From positions 1 to 54,048 of the forward strand of contig JAHLWT010000024.1 of assembly GCA_019057775.1 (NCBI GenBank): a DNA stretch of 54,048 nucleotides. Direction: 5' to 3'. Both the position numbers and the translations under genes were made by a program. The stretch comes from Promethearchaeota archaeon (GTDB taxonomy: Archaea; Asgardarchaeota; Lokiarchaeia; Sigynarchaeales; SOKP01). The notes below the pieces were generated by a model. That model saw only the letters and a program-made list of their open reading frames with translations. It did not search any database and was not told the DNA's origin. Shown here in pieces: positions 1 through 8,551 of this stretch (its first letter is position 1; every line of letters starts with the position of its first letter).

Positions 1-812
1 TGAAGATAGGGATGAGTAAGGCGATAAGTAAGCTTTCCACCTTGATATTTCTTGGTAAAAACAATTAAATTTTTTCTAAATTCCATCCATTTCTTGTGCC
101 TTAAAACAATGATGCTTGGAATTTTAGGGATGTTAAGTAATTGGGCTATTTTAAGCCTGTGTTTTCCATTAACAAATATAAAATGTCCGTCTCTACTAAT
201 AGCTAGGGTTATATCATCAAGAATTTTTTTTCCAATTTTTAGATTTACTAGTTTTCCATAAATATTTTTATGTGAATACAATTCTTTTTTTGATTTATAG
301 CCGTTCTTTTTAATTTGGTTATACAATGAATCGATTCCTTTAAACGACATATCAATGTCTTCTTTATTTTTAAAGCCCCATTTTATACCACGAGAAAACT
401 CATCATGATATTGATGATATAATTCGGTCTCTTCCCATTTTTTGCTCTCTTTAAATCTCTGTTCTATTGCTTTAACTTCCCTCAAATCTTCAAAACACGT
501 TTCTGAACGATCCCAATCACCATTTAATATTCGAGAATTAATACTCCATTTATTGTATTTATGAGGGTCAATGTAATATTGGATATTTTGAGGATTTACC
601 CAACAAATTTTATTATGATCCAATTTACCATATTTTAATCGTGTTCTAAAATTTAAAAACATTTTTTCTATTGTAAATTTAAAGTAATAAAGAAAATAGT
701 ATCCAAATTCTACAGAATCACCTAAAATGGGAAATCTATTGCTCAAACTAAAAATAAAATTTCTCATTTTATAAAGTATTTTTCTAAGAATCTTATACAT
801 ATTGCCATTCAT
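1..812 (-). CDS. ParB-like-domain protein (3' end outside window)
   Basis: The frame is open on the minus strand from an ATG at 812 to the window edge (270 codons, no stop), so the C-terminus is missing. The last third of the visible protein contains ISRDGHFIFVNGKHRLKIAQ followed by a short IP..IVLRHKKW segment. This is the ParB/Srx-like pattern of a glycine turn, G-x-HR and a hydrophobic helix, seen also in uncharacterised proteins of archaeal polysaccharide loci. The N-terminus is basic, with no clear signal peptide. Position beside glycosyltransferase genes suggests a surface-glycan role, but the biochemical function is unknown. ATG codons at 812 and 800 are both usable and the frame stays open some way upstream, so the start is uncertain. 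The plus-strand ORF at 52-261 is its shadow. Confidence 0.7.
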   Translation of the reverse strand, partial: MNGNMYKILRKILYKMRNFIFSLSNRFPILGDSVEFGYYFLYYFKFTIEKMFLNFRTRLKYGKLDHNKICWVNPQNIQYYIDPHKYNKWSINSRILNGDWDRSETCFEDLREVKAIEQRFKESKKWEETELYHQYHDEFSRGIKWGFKNKEDIDMSFKGIDSLYNQIKKNGYKSKKELYSHKNIYGKLVNLKIGKKILDDITLAISRDGHFIFVNGKHRLKIAQLLNIPKIPSIIVLRHKKWMEFRKNLIVFTKKYQGGKLTYRLTHPYL

Positions 813-979
813 GATTATAACTTTAATGTGATAAAATTTCTTATCTTTTTTAAAACCTATCAAGATTTTATTGATTTGGATAATGTGATATTAAGTTTTA
901 AGATTTCTACAATATTTAATATCAAAATTTGATGACTTAATTATAAATTAATAAATATAATTCAAAATTATCTTTTTTT

Positions 980-2179
980 ATGGTTCTATTTAATCAGATA
1001 CAAAAAATTAGTAATTTTTTTTTTAACTTTATATTTTCAATAAATTTTATTATTGTACTTGTTTTGTTAGTTTTTTTATACCATATTCTTGCATATTTTA
1101 CAAGAGATAGAAAGTATATTGGAGAATTAAAGAAATATAAACCCCAAAAAAAAATTAGTTTAGATAATTTAAATGAGCTTCCCTTGGTGAATTTAATTAT
1201 TCCCGCATGGAAAGAGGGAAAAATTTTTGAGAAATGTTTATTAGCTTTAAAAAGATTAGAATACCCAAATTTAAATATAATAATTAATGCTGGGGGATCT
1301 GAAGAGACTATAATTATAGCAAACACCTTTAAAAAATATGATTTTTTCACTATTTTATATCAAAAAGCAGGAGAAGGAAAAATTAAGGCAATAAATGATT
1401 GTTTAAAGCATGTTTCAAAGGGGTTTGTATATATTATTGATGCTGATATTATTCTTAATGATCCAATATTAATACATATGCTTTATATTTTAATTAATGA
1501 GAATGAGGATATAGTAGTATCTCCAATAAAACCTGCAAATTCTATTAAAAATAAAGATTTGGTAAAATTTGCTTACATAAATCGAAATAGTTTTTTTGAT
1601 CATAAATTTTCCAGATACAGCTATTCCTTTACTCAACTTACTGGAATGAAATACAAAGTTATTAAATCTATAGATAAATTTGTAGAAGGGCGTTTGGCTG
1701 ATGATGGAACATCGATGGGTATGGATGTTTTGAATAAAAATTTTAAAATATTTTATTTATTTGAACAAAAAGTAGAATCATTTAATTATCCTACAAAACA
1801 AGTTGATTATTTTAGCCAAAATTTGAGATGGATTGAGAATTATTTGTATAATCCATTTATAAATAGAAATATAAGAATGTTGAAATTTTTCATTGTAGCA
1901 TTAGTTTCAATTTATTTTTATCTTCTACCTCTATCAGTTTTCTTCAATATATTCATATTTTTTTTTGGAATGATATTTCTATTTAGTATTTATATGAAGA
2001 AACTTAGAAAAATCTTATTTTTTAAAATAACTAATAAATCTGAAAAATTGAAATTAAAACCAATTTTCTTTATTAAGTTAATTTTTTATTTATATATTGA
2101 TTTTTTGATAAATATTATATCATTTTCTGAAATGTTATTTTATCGAAAAGCTTATAAAAAAAGGAAAAATTTAATGTGA
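980..2179 (+). CDS. Membrane glycosyltransferase, family 2
   Basis: A 399-residue processive-type GT2. Residues 20-40 form an N-terminal membrane segment. The GT-A domain follows, with VNLIIPAW near 70, the metal-binding DAD at 154-156, an acidic DDG at 241-243 in the catalytic-base position, and QNLRW at 280-284, equivalent to the Q-x-x-R-W motif of cellulose/hyaluronan-synthase-like enzymes. Two or three C-terminal membrane helices (about 300-340 and 362-385) follow. It probably transfers a nucleotide-sugar residue onto a surface glycan at the cytoplasmic membrane face; donor and acceptor cannot be read. It lies in the surface-polysaccharide block with a divergent AT-rich promoter region upstream. 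Confidence 0.85.
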   Translation: MVLFNQIQKISNFFFNFIFSINFIIVLVLLVFLYHILAYFTRDRKYIGELKKYKPQKKISLDNLNELPLVNLIIPAWKEGKIFEKCLLALKRLEYPNLNIIINAGGSEETIIIANTFKKYDFFTILYQKAGEGKIKAINDCLKHVSKGFVYIIDADIILNDPILIHMLYILINENEDIVVSPIKPANSIKNKDLVKFAYINRNSFFDHKFSRYSYSFTQLTGMKYKVIKSIDKFVEGRLADDGTSMGMDVLNKNFKIFYLFEQKVESFNYPTKQVDYFSQNLRWIENYLYNPFINRNIRMLKFFIVALVSIYFYLLPLSVFFNIFIFFFGMIFLFSIYMKKLRKILFFKITNKSEKLKLKPIFFIKLIFYLYIDFLINIISFSEMLFYRKAYKKRKNLM

Positions 2180-2207
2180 TTTTATTAAAACACTTTTAAA
2201 AAATAAA

Positions 2208-2549
2208 CTAAATTTTCTGCTTAAATAATACATCTGTCAATTTGTTCAATTTCTTTAAGTCTATCCTACGTTTCTCACTAAAATTATAAATTTGATAATT
2301 ATATTGTGACATACAATCCTCTAAGTCTTCTAGCTTACTTGCTAATAGCGAGTATGCCGCCGGAGTAATTTCGATAATTAATGGTGGGAAAGAATTTATG
2401 TTTTGATCAAAAAATCGAGTTAAACCTTTTAATACGGGTAATTTAAATCCTTCAACATCAATCTTTATTAAAGAAATGTTTTTAATTTGGTTTTCGAATA
2501 GATAATCATCGAGCCTTTTAATTTCATTATTTTTTATATTTTTTTTGTT
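2208..2549 (-). pseudogene. C-terminal remnant of FkbM-family methyltransferase
   Basis: A minus-strand frame of 113 codons ends at TAG (2208-2210) and is closed upstream by an in-frame TAG at 2550-2552, with no ATG before the last third. The translation has FkbM C-terminal landmarks: RLDDYL, then LIKIDVEGFKLPVLKGL, then PPLIIEITP. The SAM-binding N-terminal half is absent, so this is a decayed or truncated gene. FkbM enzymes O-methylate sugars, which fits the neighbouring glycosyltransferases. It sits in the 541-base gap between two plus-strand genes. Confidence 0.65.
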
Positions 2550-2552
2550 CTA

Positions 2553-2726
2553 AAGATTCTAATTAGATTTTTTTAAATGATTTTTATGAGATGGGTTTTA
2601 TAAAAAGAAAAAATTATTTGCCAATGTAATTTAACAAAAAGTTATTTATTCAAAGTTTAAATAGAGTAAACTTTTTTATTTTAAAAAGCAGTTTTCACAA
2701 TATCTTAGGAAAGTTATTTATTGTTT
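2553..2726. other. AT-rich non-coding stretch
   Basis: This is the remainder of the gap between the FkbM remnant and the next gene. I see no continuation of the methyltransferase in any frame and no RNA gene. The segment around 2640-2720 is AT-rich and probably carries the promoter of the CmcI-like gene, but no clean BRE/TATA stands out. Confidence 0.4.
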
Positions 2727-3467
2727 ATGACAAATATGAGTAATTTAAAAACAGTTATTAGGAAATTTTTAAATAGAATTTATGAAAGAGTCTATATTCC
2801 AAAAGTATACAAATATTTTAGAGGGAAGGTAAATGTTACAAATGAGATCACCCAATTTCATAAACTCTATTATAATTCATGGGGAGAGAATGCGACATGG
2901 AGAAATATGTATTGGTTAGGTACCCCAATATTAAAAAATCCTTTTGATTTATGGATATTTCAAGAAATAATTCACAACTTAAAGCCAAATGTAATAATTG
3001 AATGCGGAACTAAATATGGTGGGAGTGCATTATATCTAGCGTCCATATGTGATATGGAAGAAAAAGGAAAAGTTATAACAATTGATATTGAGGATCAAAA
3101 AAATAAACCACAACACAAAAGAATTCATTATTTACTTGGATCATCAATATCAGAAGAAATTATCAATAAGATTGACAACTTAATAGATAATGATGATAAT
3201 GTTTTAGTTATTTTAGATTCCTTACACACAAAAGACCATGTTCTTGAGGAATTAAAAATATATAGTAAATACGTTAAAAAAGGAGGATATATAATTGTCG
3301 AAGATACACATCTAAATGGATATCCAATTGCACCCTTTTTTGGTCCGGGTCCAATGGAAGCCATCATGGAATTTTTAAAAATAAATAAAGATTTTCAAAT
3401 CGATAAGAATAAAGAAAAATTTCTTATGACTTGGAATCCTAATGGATACCTAAAAAAAGTAAAGTAA
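2727..3467 (+). CDS. CmcI/rhamnosyl O-methyltransferase-like protein
   Basis: A 246-residue SAM-dependent methyltransferase of the cephalosporin hydroxylase/rhamnosyl O-methyltransferase family. Diagnostic segments in order are WLGTPILKNPFDLW (lead-in), the KPNVIIECGTKYGGSALYLAS SAM-binding loop, VITIDIE, VLVILDSLHT, IIVEDTH and a final WNPNGYLKK. In glycan loci this family usually methylates a sugar hydroxyl. I chose the ATG at 2727; an in-frame TTG at 2721 and an ATG at 2736 are alternatives. With the FkbM remnant just upstream, the locus has held at least two methyltransferases. Confidence 0.8.
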   Translation: MTNMSNLKTVIRKFLNRIYERVYIPKVYKYFRGKVNVTNEITQFHKLYYNSWGENATWRNMYWLGTPILKNPFDLWIFQEIIHNLKPNVIIECGTKYGGSALYLASICDMEEKGKVITIDIEDQKNKPQHKRIHYLLGSSISEEIINKIDNLIDNDDNVLVILDSLHTKDHVLEELKIYSKYVKKGGYIIVEDTHLNGYPIAPFFGPGPMEAIMEFLKINKDFQIDKNKEKFLMTWNPNGYLKKVK

Positions 3468-3488
3468 ATATTTAATTTTTGTGTACCA

Positions 3489-3648
3489 CTACAAAATATC
3501 TAATATTTTTCCTTTCATATATTCTGGTTTTTTAATTCTATATAAGAACTGTTAGAGCAATATCCTGATAATTTATTAACTCTTTTCTACCTTTCTTTAT
3601 ATTTTTTCCAAATGCTAAAAATAATCCTTTATTTGTATTTTCATTTAT
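3489..3648 (-). pseudogene. Frameshifted C-terminal remnant of AlkP/sulfatase-like protein
   Basis: Downstream of the GT4 gene on the same strand, one frame reads NKGLFLAFGKNIKKG then INYQDIALTV before a stop. The adjacent frame continues with LYRIKKPEYMKGKILDIL and TAG at 3489-3491. Joined, they resemble the C-terminal tail of type I phosphodiesterase/sulfatase-superfamily proteins (G-[IL]F-[IL]A-x-G-x-x-IKKG, then DIA-x-T-[IVL]L, then a GK-[IV]L-x-[DE]I ending). Such proteins are common in archaeal surface-polysaccharide loci. No metal-binding core remains. The assignment rests on short motifs only. Confidence 0.45.
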
Positions 3649-3654
3649 TCAATT

Positions 3655-4824
3655 TCACCAAATTTTATCTATTAATGATTTAAAGCTTTCAATTTCCTTT
3701 GAATTTGAATAATTTTTAAAAACGTAATCTCTTGCTGATTTCTGTAATTTATACATTCTTTCTGGATCTTTTATCCATAAATTGTATACTTCTAGTATTT
3801 TCTCCTTAATAGATGTTTTATTTAATTTATTCAAGAAAAATGAAAATTCTTGTCCCTTTAATAATTCTACAGAACCAATTGTTTTACTACAGATTACTAA
3901 AAGTCCTGACCCTAATGCTTCCATTATTGATCTAGGAAAAGGTTCAACTCGAGACGTAAACATATAGACATCACTTTTTTTATAATATTCTGGGACCAAA
4001 TCGTTACTTATATATCCATGAAATTTAATAAAATTCGGAAATTTACTTTCTAAAGATTTAATTTTTGTTTCTAAAGGGCCCATACCGCAAAATTCAAAAA
4101 AGATTTTTAAATCATTATATTCTTTTAGGAATTCATCTAATGTTTCAGCTAAAACTTTAATTCCCTTATGAATGTCATCAAGATAACCAATATAAATAAA
4201 TTTTAATACATCTCTTGATTTATCTTTAAAAAAATCATCTTTATATTTGTTTAGATCAATTCCATGGACAATATGAATCACTTTATTAGAATCATAAAAT
4301 AAATCTAAGAATTTCTTTGCATTTTTAGATAAAGTATGATGATAAATTTTTTTTTTGAATAATGAAAAGAATAAAATTGATAATCTATATTTAATATTGT
4401 ATAAAGAAAAAAGCTTATCGCTATGTAAGGGTTTTCGATATCCTATAATAAATCTCCCACGTCTATGTAATAGACTAAAAAGCATAAAAATAAAATTTTG
4501 TTTAAAAGTAGAGCAAGATGTATAAATGATATTATTTCTTTTAACTATTCTATAAAGTCTAATCAAATCCCAAGGATAAGGAAAAGTAAATACAAGATTT
4601 GAAATATTTATTGTAGCAAATTTCGTTCGTGTTTTTATTTTAACCCCATTTAATTTAGCTTCAATTACCTCCTTAGTTAACAACTTTTTACCTATAAATA
4701 TGTTTGTATGAACAAAGGTAGTATTATAATATTTATTTAATCCTGCTGCTAATTCCATGGATGAAATCTCTCCACCTCTGCCATTTTCGAGCGCAAGTGG
4801 AGAAACTATAAGAATTTTTATCAT
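3655..4824 (-). CDS. Glycosyltransferase, GT4 family
   Basis: A 389-residue GT-B enzyme. The N-terminal domain opens MIKILIVSPL with a glycine-rich GRGGE near 16-19. The C-terminal nucleotide-binding domain has KFIYIGYLDDIHKGI (208-222), a FHGYIS loop and the E-x7-E donor-phosphate motif EPFPRSIME at 294-302. It is a retaining glycosyltransferase using a nucleotide-sugar donor, with unknown acceptor. No membrane helix is evident, so it probably works peripherally at the membrane. It is transcribed divergently from the SDR gene at 5051, with a 226-base shared AT-rich promoter region. Confidence 0.88.
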   Translation of the reverse strand: MIKILIVSPLALENGRGGEISSMELAAGLNKYYNTTFVHTNIFIGKKLLTKEVIEAKLNGVKIKTRTKFATINISNLVFTFPYPWDLIRLYRIVKRNNIIYTSCSTFKQNFIFMLFSLLHRRGRFIIGYRKPLHSDKLFSLYNIKYRLSILFFSLFKKKIYHHTLSKNAKKFLDLFYDSNKVIHIVHGIDLNKYKDDFFKDKSRDVLKFIYIGYLDDIHKGIKVLAETLDEFLKEYNDLKIFFEFCGMGPLETKIKSLESKFPNFIKFHGYISNDLVPEYYKKSDVYMFTSRVEPFPRSIMEALGSGLLVICSKTIGSVELLKGQEFSFFLNKLNKTSIKEKILEVYNLWIKDPERMYKLQKSARDYVFKNYSNSKEIESFKSLIDKIW

Positions 4825-5050
4825 TATTAATTCTAAATTTTAATTTAAGTAATGTTTTAGATTTTTTAAAGTTATTATAAAATTTTGGAGCCATTAATAA
4901 ATTAATAAATTAACTCAAATGATTTACGATTCACAAATAAAATTGAATTTAAAAATAAAGTTTTAGGTTTATTCAGAAGATCGCGGATTAATATGATTTT
5001 CAGTAAAAATTAACAATTAACTTAAAAATCAAGAAATTATTTTTAATAAT

Positions 5051-6202
5051 ATGAGTGAGCTCATACCAATCGAGAAAGTAATAGAAGAAAATCCCCGTGT
5101 TAAAGCACTTGAAAAACAAGGATTTATTATTATTCCTGAAAAAATTGATGAATATTTAGGAGAATTTAAAAATCGAGTTTCTGTTAAACCAAATGAAAAT
5201 TATTGGAAGGAAAAACGAGTATTAATTACAGGAATAAGTGGATTTGCTGGAAGTTATTTAGCTGAACAATTACTGGATTTAGGATGTGAAGTTCACGGGA
5301 CAATACGTCGTCATGCTGTCCCAATGCATGAAAATATTGAACATTTAAGAGGTAAGATTAGTTTACATGAAGCTGATATTACAAGTGCAGAAAGGATTTT
5401 AGGAATTTTTGAGAAAATTGAACCAAATGCTGTATTTCATCTTGCAGCTGAATCATTTATACCAACATCATTTAGAGAACCAGCAAGAGTTGCTCATAAT
5501 AACATTATTGGAACTATCAAACTTTTTGAGGCAGCAAGACGTTGTGATAGTAATTTAGAGAGTATCCAAGTGGCTTGTAGCAGTGAACAATATGGTTTAG
5601 TTGATCCAAATGAGGTTCCTGTTACTGAGGATTTAAAAAAGAATCCTTTTCGCCCAAGAAGTGTTTATGGGATATCAAAATGTGCCACTGAACAAATAGC
5701 TTGGTTGTATCATAATTCATATAAAGTCCCTAGTATTATTACTCGAGGTTTTAATCATGAAGGAGCTCGAAGAGGAATTCAATTTGTTACTAGCGTAGTT
5801 CACCGACAAATAGTTGAAATCTTAAATAATTTAAGAAAGAATATAGTTATTGGAAATCCAAATGCAATTAGAGATTATACTCATGTTAAAGATACTGTAA
5901 ATGCATATATCTTAGTTAGTGAAAAAAAGAAATTCGGAGAACCATATAATGTATGTTCCGGTAAAGGAATAACCATAGCAAATTACGTTAATTTAGCGAA
6001 AAAAATCTTCGATATCTCTGTGAAAGTATATGTAGATCCAAATAGGATGCGTCCTAGTGAAGTACCACTATTAATTGGGAAAAATGATAAAATTATTAAT
6101 GAGATTGGATGGAAACCAACTAGAACTATTGTTGATATAATAAAAGAAGGCGTGAAATACTTTCAAGAACATCCAGAACAGTTAGGAATTGAAGCACATT
6201 AG
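5051..6202 (+). CDS. GDP-mannose 4,6-dehydratase-like extended SDR
   Basis: A 383-residue NAD(P)-dependent extended SDR. The Rossmann motif is GISGFAG (61-67), FHLAAES lies at 129-135, the catalytic serine region is CSSEQYG (176-182), and the active-site Tyr-x3-Lys is Y206/K210. The GFNHEGARRG segment is the hallmark of GDP-mannose 4,6-dehydratases and close UDP-sugar relatives, where it helps hold the nucleotide sugar. A 53-residue N-terminal extension precedes the Rossmann fold, which is unusual for the family. It presumably makes a deoxy-sugar precursor for the flanking glycosyltransferases. Exact sugar specificity cannot be assigned. Confidence 0.82.
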   Translation: MSELIPIEKVIEENPRVKALEKQGFIIIPEKIDEYLGEFKNRVSVKPNENYWKEKRVLITGISGFAGSYLAEQLLDLGCEVHGTIRRHAVPMHENIEHLRGKISLHEADITSAERILGIFEKIEPNAVFHLAAESFIPTSFREPARVAHNNIIGTIKLFEAARRCDSNLESIQVACSSEQYGLVDPNEVPVTEDLKKNPFRPRSVYGISKCATEQIAWLYHNSYKVPSIITRGFNHEGARRGIQFVTSVVHRQIVEILNNLRKNIVIGNPNAIRDYTHVKDTVNAYILVSEKKKFGEPYNVCSGKGITIANYVNLAKKIFDISVKVYVDPNRMRPSEVPLLIGKNDKIINEIGWKPTRTIVDIIKEGVKYFQEHPEQLGIEAH

Positions 6203-6317
6203 TAAATGAAATAAAAGAATGATATAATTCAATGATAAATTTATCAATTAAAGGTTAAAAATCTTTGATTTTTCTATTTATTAAATAAAATGAAAATAAA
6301 TCATAAAGGAGTTAATT

Positions 6318-7556
6318 ATGCTTAGTAACACTATTTTTAATACAATTCAAAAGATTTCTTTCATTAAACGTACAAAATTCTATAAATTTTGTAAAGAAAT
6401 TATCTTTCCATTTATAGTTACTAATATTTCTAAACTATTCAAGGATGATATTGATGAGAAATTAATTGTTATGGGGGCATTCGGGGGAGGGGCGTTTGTA
6501 GATAATTCTAAATATTTATTTGAATTTCTAAATGAAAGATCTGACTATAAATTAGTCTGGATTGCAAAATTAGATCATGTAGCAGAGGTTATTCGAAAAA
6601 AAGGATATAAAGTTGTTTCCACATATAGCTTTAAAGCTATTAAACTTCTAAGAAGGGCAAAATTTATCTTTATGACTCATGGGCATATGGATCTCTTACC
6701 TATAAGATTTTCACCAAAAACAACAAAAATTTTAACTTTTCACGGTACACCCATTAAAAGGGTGGATATTAATACTAAAGAAGATTTTATATATAACGGA
6801 TGGGGGGACTATTTTCGTTTAAAATTAAAAAACAATCAATATATTGATTACATTCTAACCCATTCCGGAAATAAGATAGAACATGATGTTTTAAGTAAGC
6901 AGCTATTAATATCCTCCAAAAAAATTCTTGCCTTAGGATATCCAAGAAATGATATACTTTTATGTAAAGAAAAAGAATTTACTGAAGAATTAAAAAAAAA
7001 ATATAACATTCCAGAAGGAATAGAAAGAATTATTTTATATGCTCCAACATTTAGAAGTAACCGAATTGTAAAATTTGCAATATCAAAACAAGAATTAAAT
7101 AGGTTAAATAAACTACTCAATGAATTAAACTCACTATTTTTAATTAAAGGTCATATGGTTTCAGAAAGAATTGATTTCGATGCTCAAAAATCAATTATAT
7201 TATTAGATAAGTCTGCAGATATTCAAGAATTATTAATAGTTTCAGATCTGCTTATAACAGATTATTCTTCAGTACAATTAGATTATTTACTAACCTTAAA
7301 ACCTGTTATTCTCTTTGCATATGATTTCGATGAATATTCCAGAACAAAAGGACTAAATTATGATCTTAAAAAAATAGCTGGTGGTCCTATTGTTTATAAT
7401 GCTGAAGATTTAATTGATACAATAAGAAATATTGACAAGATTGATCCTGAATTTAAAGAAAAAAGAATTATGTTAAGGGAACGTTTTAATAAATATATTG
7501 ATGATAAAGCTACTGAACGCGTTTTGGACTTTTTCAATATTAAATACAGGACCTAA
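6318..7556 (+). CDS. TagB/TagF-like CDP-polyol glycerophosphotransferase
   Basis: A 412-residue protein of the CDP-glycerol:glycerophosphate glycerophosphotransferase family, GT-B-like. Landmarks are KFIFMTHGH near 115-123, TFHGTPIKR (140-148, with the conserved His142), ILYAPTFR, and the C-terminal TDYSS from about residue 314 followed by LDYLLTLKPVILFAYDFDEY, typical of the family. Bacterial members polymerise or prime teichoic acids; here it likely adds a polyol-phosphate unit to a surface polymer or lipid. It follows the SDR gene by 115 bases on the same strand, suggesting joint function. The N-terminus is hydrophobic/basic but not a clear signal peptide. Confidence 0.85.
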   Translation: MLSNTIFNTIQKISFIKRTKFYKFCKEIIFPFIVTNISKLFKDDIDEKLIVMGAFGGGAFVDNSKYLFEFLNERSDYKLVWIAKLDHVAEVIRKKGYKVVSTYSFKAIKLLRRAKFIFMTHGHMDLLPIRFSPKTTKILTFHGTPIKRVDINTKEDFIYNGWGDYFRLKLKNNQYIDYILTHSGNKIEHDVLSKQLLISSKKILALGYPRNDILLCKEKEFTEELKKKYNIPEGIERIILYAPTFRSNRIVKFAISKQELNRLNKLLNELNSLFLIKGHMVSERIDFDAQKSIILLDKSADIQELLIVSDLLITDYSSVQLDYLLTLKPVILFAYDFDEYSRTKGLNYDLKKIAGGPIVYNAEDLIDTIRNIDKIDPEFKEKRIMLRERFNKYIDDKATERVLDFFNIKYRT

Positions 7557-7704
7557 ATATAAAAGGAAATATTAAATAAAATTTAGCGATTAGTAATTTA
7601 GATTTATTATATGAATTTCTTTTCTTTATTGATCAAGATTTAAACTATAATTGTATAACCTATTCTTGTTTTTAATCAAAATTTAAAAAAGTTAAGAATT
7701 TAAA

Positions 7705-8421
7705 TCATAAATTTAATTCTTTCTTCTGAATTTGTATCAACTCTAAAATGCCTTTTTCTCCCAATTCTACAATCTCATTCAATTTCTCTTTTGAAAATGT
7801 AGCACCTTCAGCCGTTCCTTGTATTTCAATGATTTCTGAATTTTCATTCATAATTAAATTAAAATCAACATCAACCTTAGAATCTTCATTATAATCCAAA
7901 TCCAATAAAATCTGACCGTTTTTTACTCCTAAAGATATGGCAGACACAATTTTATAATCTGGAAATTCATAAATAAGTTGTTGATTATAAAGATAGTTTA
8001 TTGCATCGAAAACTGCTACAAAAGATCCTGTAATTGAAGCACATCTTGTACCTCCGTCTGCTTGAATCACGTCACAATCAATTCTAATTGTCCGTTCTCC
8101 CAGTTTTTCATAATTGAACGCTGCTCTAATACTTCTCCCTATCAAGCGCTGGATCTCAACTGATCTCCCTCTCTGTTTCTCCCTGTTATTTCTTGATTGT
8201 GTAGCCCTCGGTAACATTGAATATTCTGCTGTAATCCACCCGGTCCCTGTATCGACTAAAAATCTAGGGACTGATTCAATAACTGATGCTGTCACAATCA
8301 CTTTTGTATTCCCCTGTGTTATTAAAACAGATCCCTCTGGATACTTAAGATAATTCCGCTGAATTGATGTTTTTCTTAATTCATCATTTTTTCTACCATC
8401 GAACCTTATATTCCCCGACAT
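7705..8421 (-). CDS. rph: Bacterial-type RNase PH
   Basis: A 238-residue phosphorolytic exoribonuclease that in bacteria trims tRNA 3' ends. It matches bacterial RNase PH, not archaeal exosome Rrp41. Landmarks are an N-terminal FDGR..ELR, the TGTGWITAEYSMLPRAT block, EIQRLIGRSIRA, and IDCDVIQADGGTRCASITG. The aspartate-rich LDLDYNEDS region and an EIQGTAEG segment close to the C-terminus also fit. The length is that of a full bacterial enzyme. Rrp41 would instead carry a Y-x-MAPFS-like block and LQADAGTR. The gene has its own TATA element and an inverted repeat upstream (8452-8482), so it is probably not simply part of the phe operon 130 bases away. Confidence 0.9.
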   Translation of the reverse strand: MSGNIRFDGRKNDELRKTSIQRNYLKYPEGSVLITQGNTKVIVTASVIESVPRFLVDTGTGWITAEYSMLPRATQSRNNREKQRGRSVEIQRLIGRSIRAAFNYEKLGERTIRIDCDVIQADGGTRCASITGSFVAVFDAINYLYNQQLIYEFPDYKIVSAISLGVKNGQILLDLDYNEDSKVDVDFNLIMNENSEIIEIQGTAEGATFSKEKLNEIVELGEKGILELIQIQKKELNL

Positions 8422-8451
8422 CTATAAAAAACCAATTTTCTTTTTTAGAAT

Positions 8452-8482
8452 AATCAGAAAAATCTGATTTTATTTATAATTT
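8452..8482 (-). promoter_or_regulatory. Putative rph promoter with inverted repeat
   Basis: On the minus strand a TATA-like TTATAAATA (about 8471-8480) is followed by a perfect 7-bp inverted repeat, AATCAGA-N4-TCTGATT, at 8452-8469. With transcription starting about 25 bases below the TATA centre, the dyad lies between TATA and start site, a place where archaeal repressors act. Dyads of this size also arise by chance in AT-rich DNA. Confidence 0.35.
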
Positions 8483-8551
8483 TTTCTCTAAAAAATGCGC
8501 TAAATTCTTTTTTTTAATATCTATACATTTCATAGATTAGATATAAGCTTA

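Noticed and set aside
52..261. Plus-strand 69-codon ORF at the left edge
   Set aside because: Shadow of the minus-strand ParB-like gene, whose protein has clear family-like motifs across the same bases.
7705..8421. Reading the RNase PH-fold gene as archaeal exosome subunit Rrp41
   Set aside because: The TAEYSMLPRAT, QADGGTRCASITG and EIQGTAEG blocks are those of bacterial RNase PH, not Rrp41.
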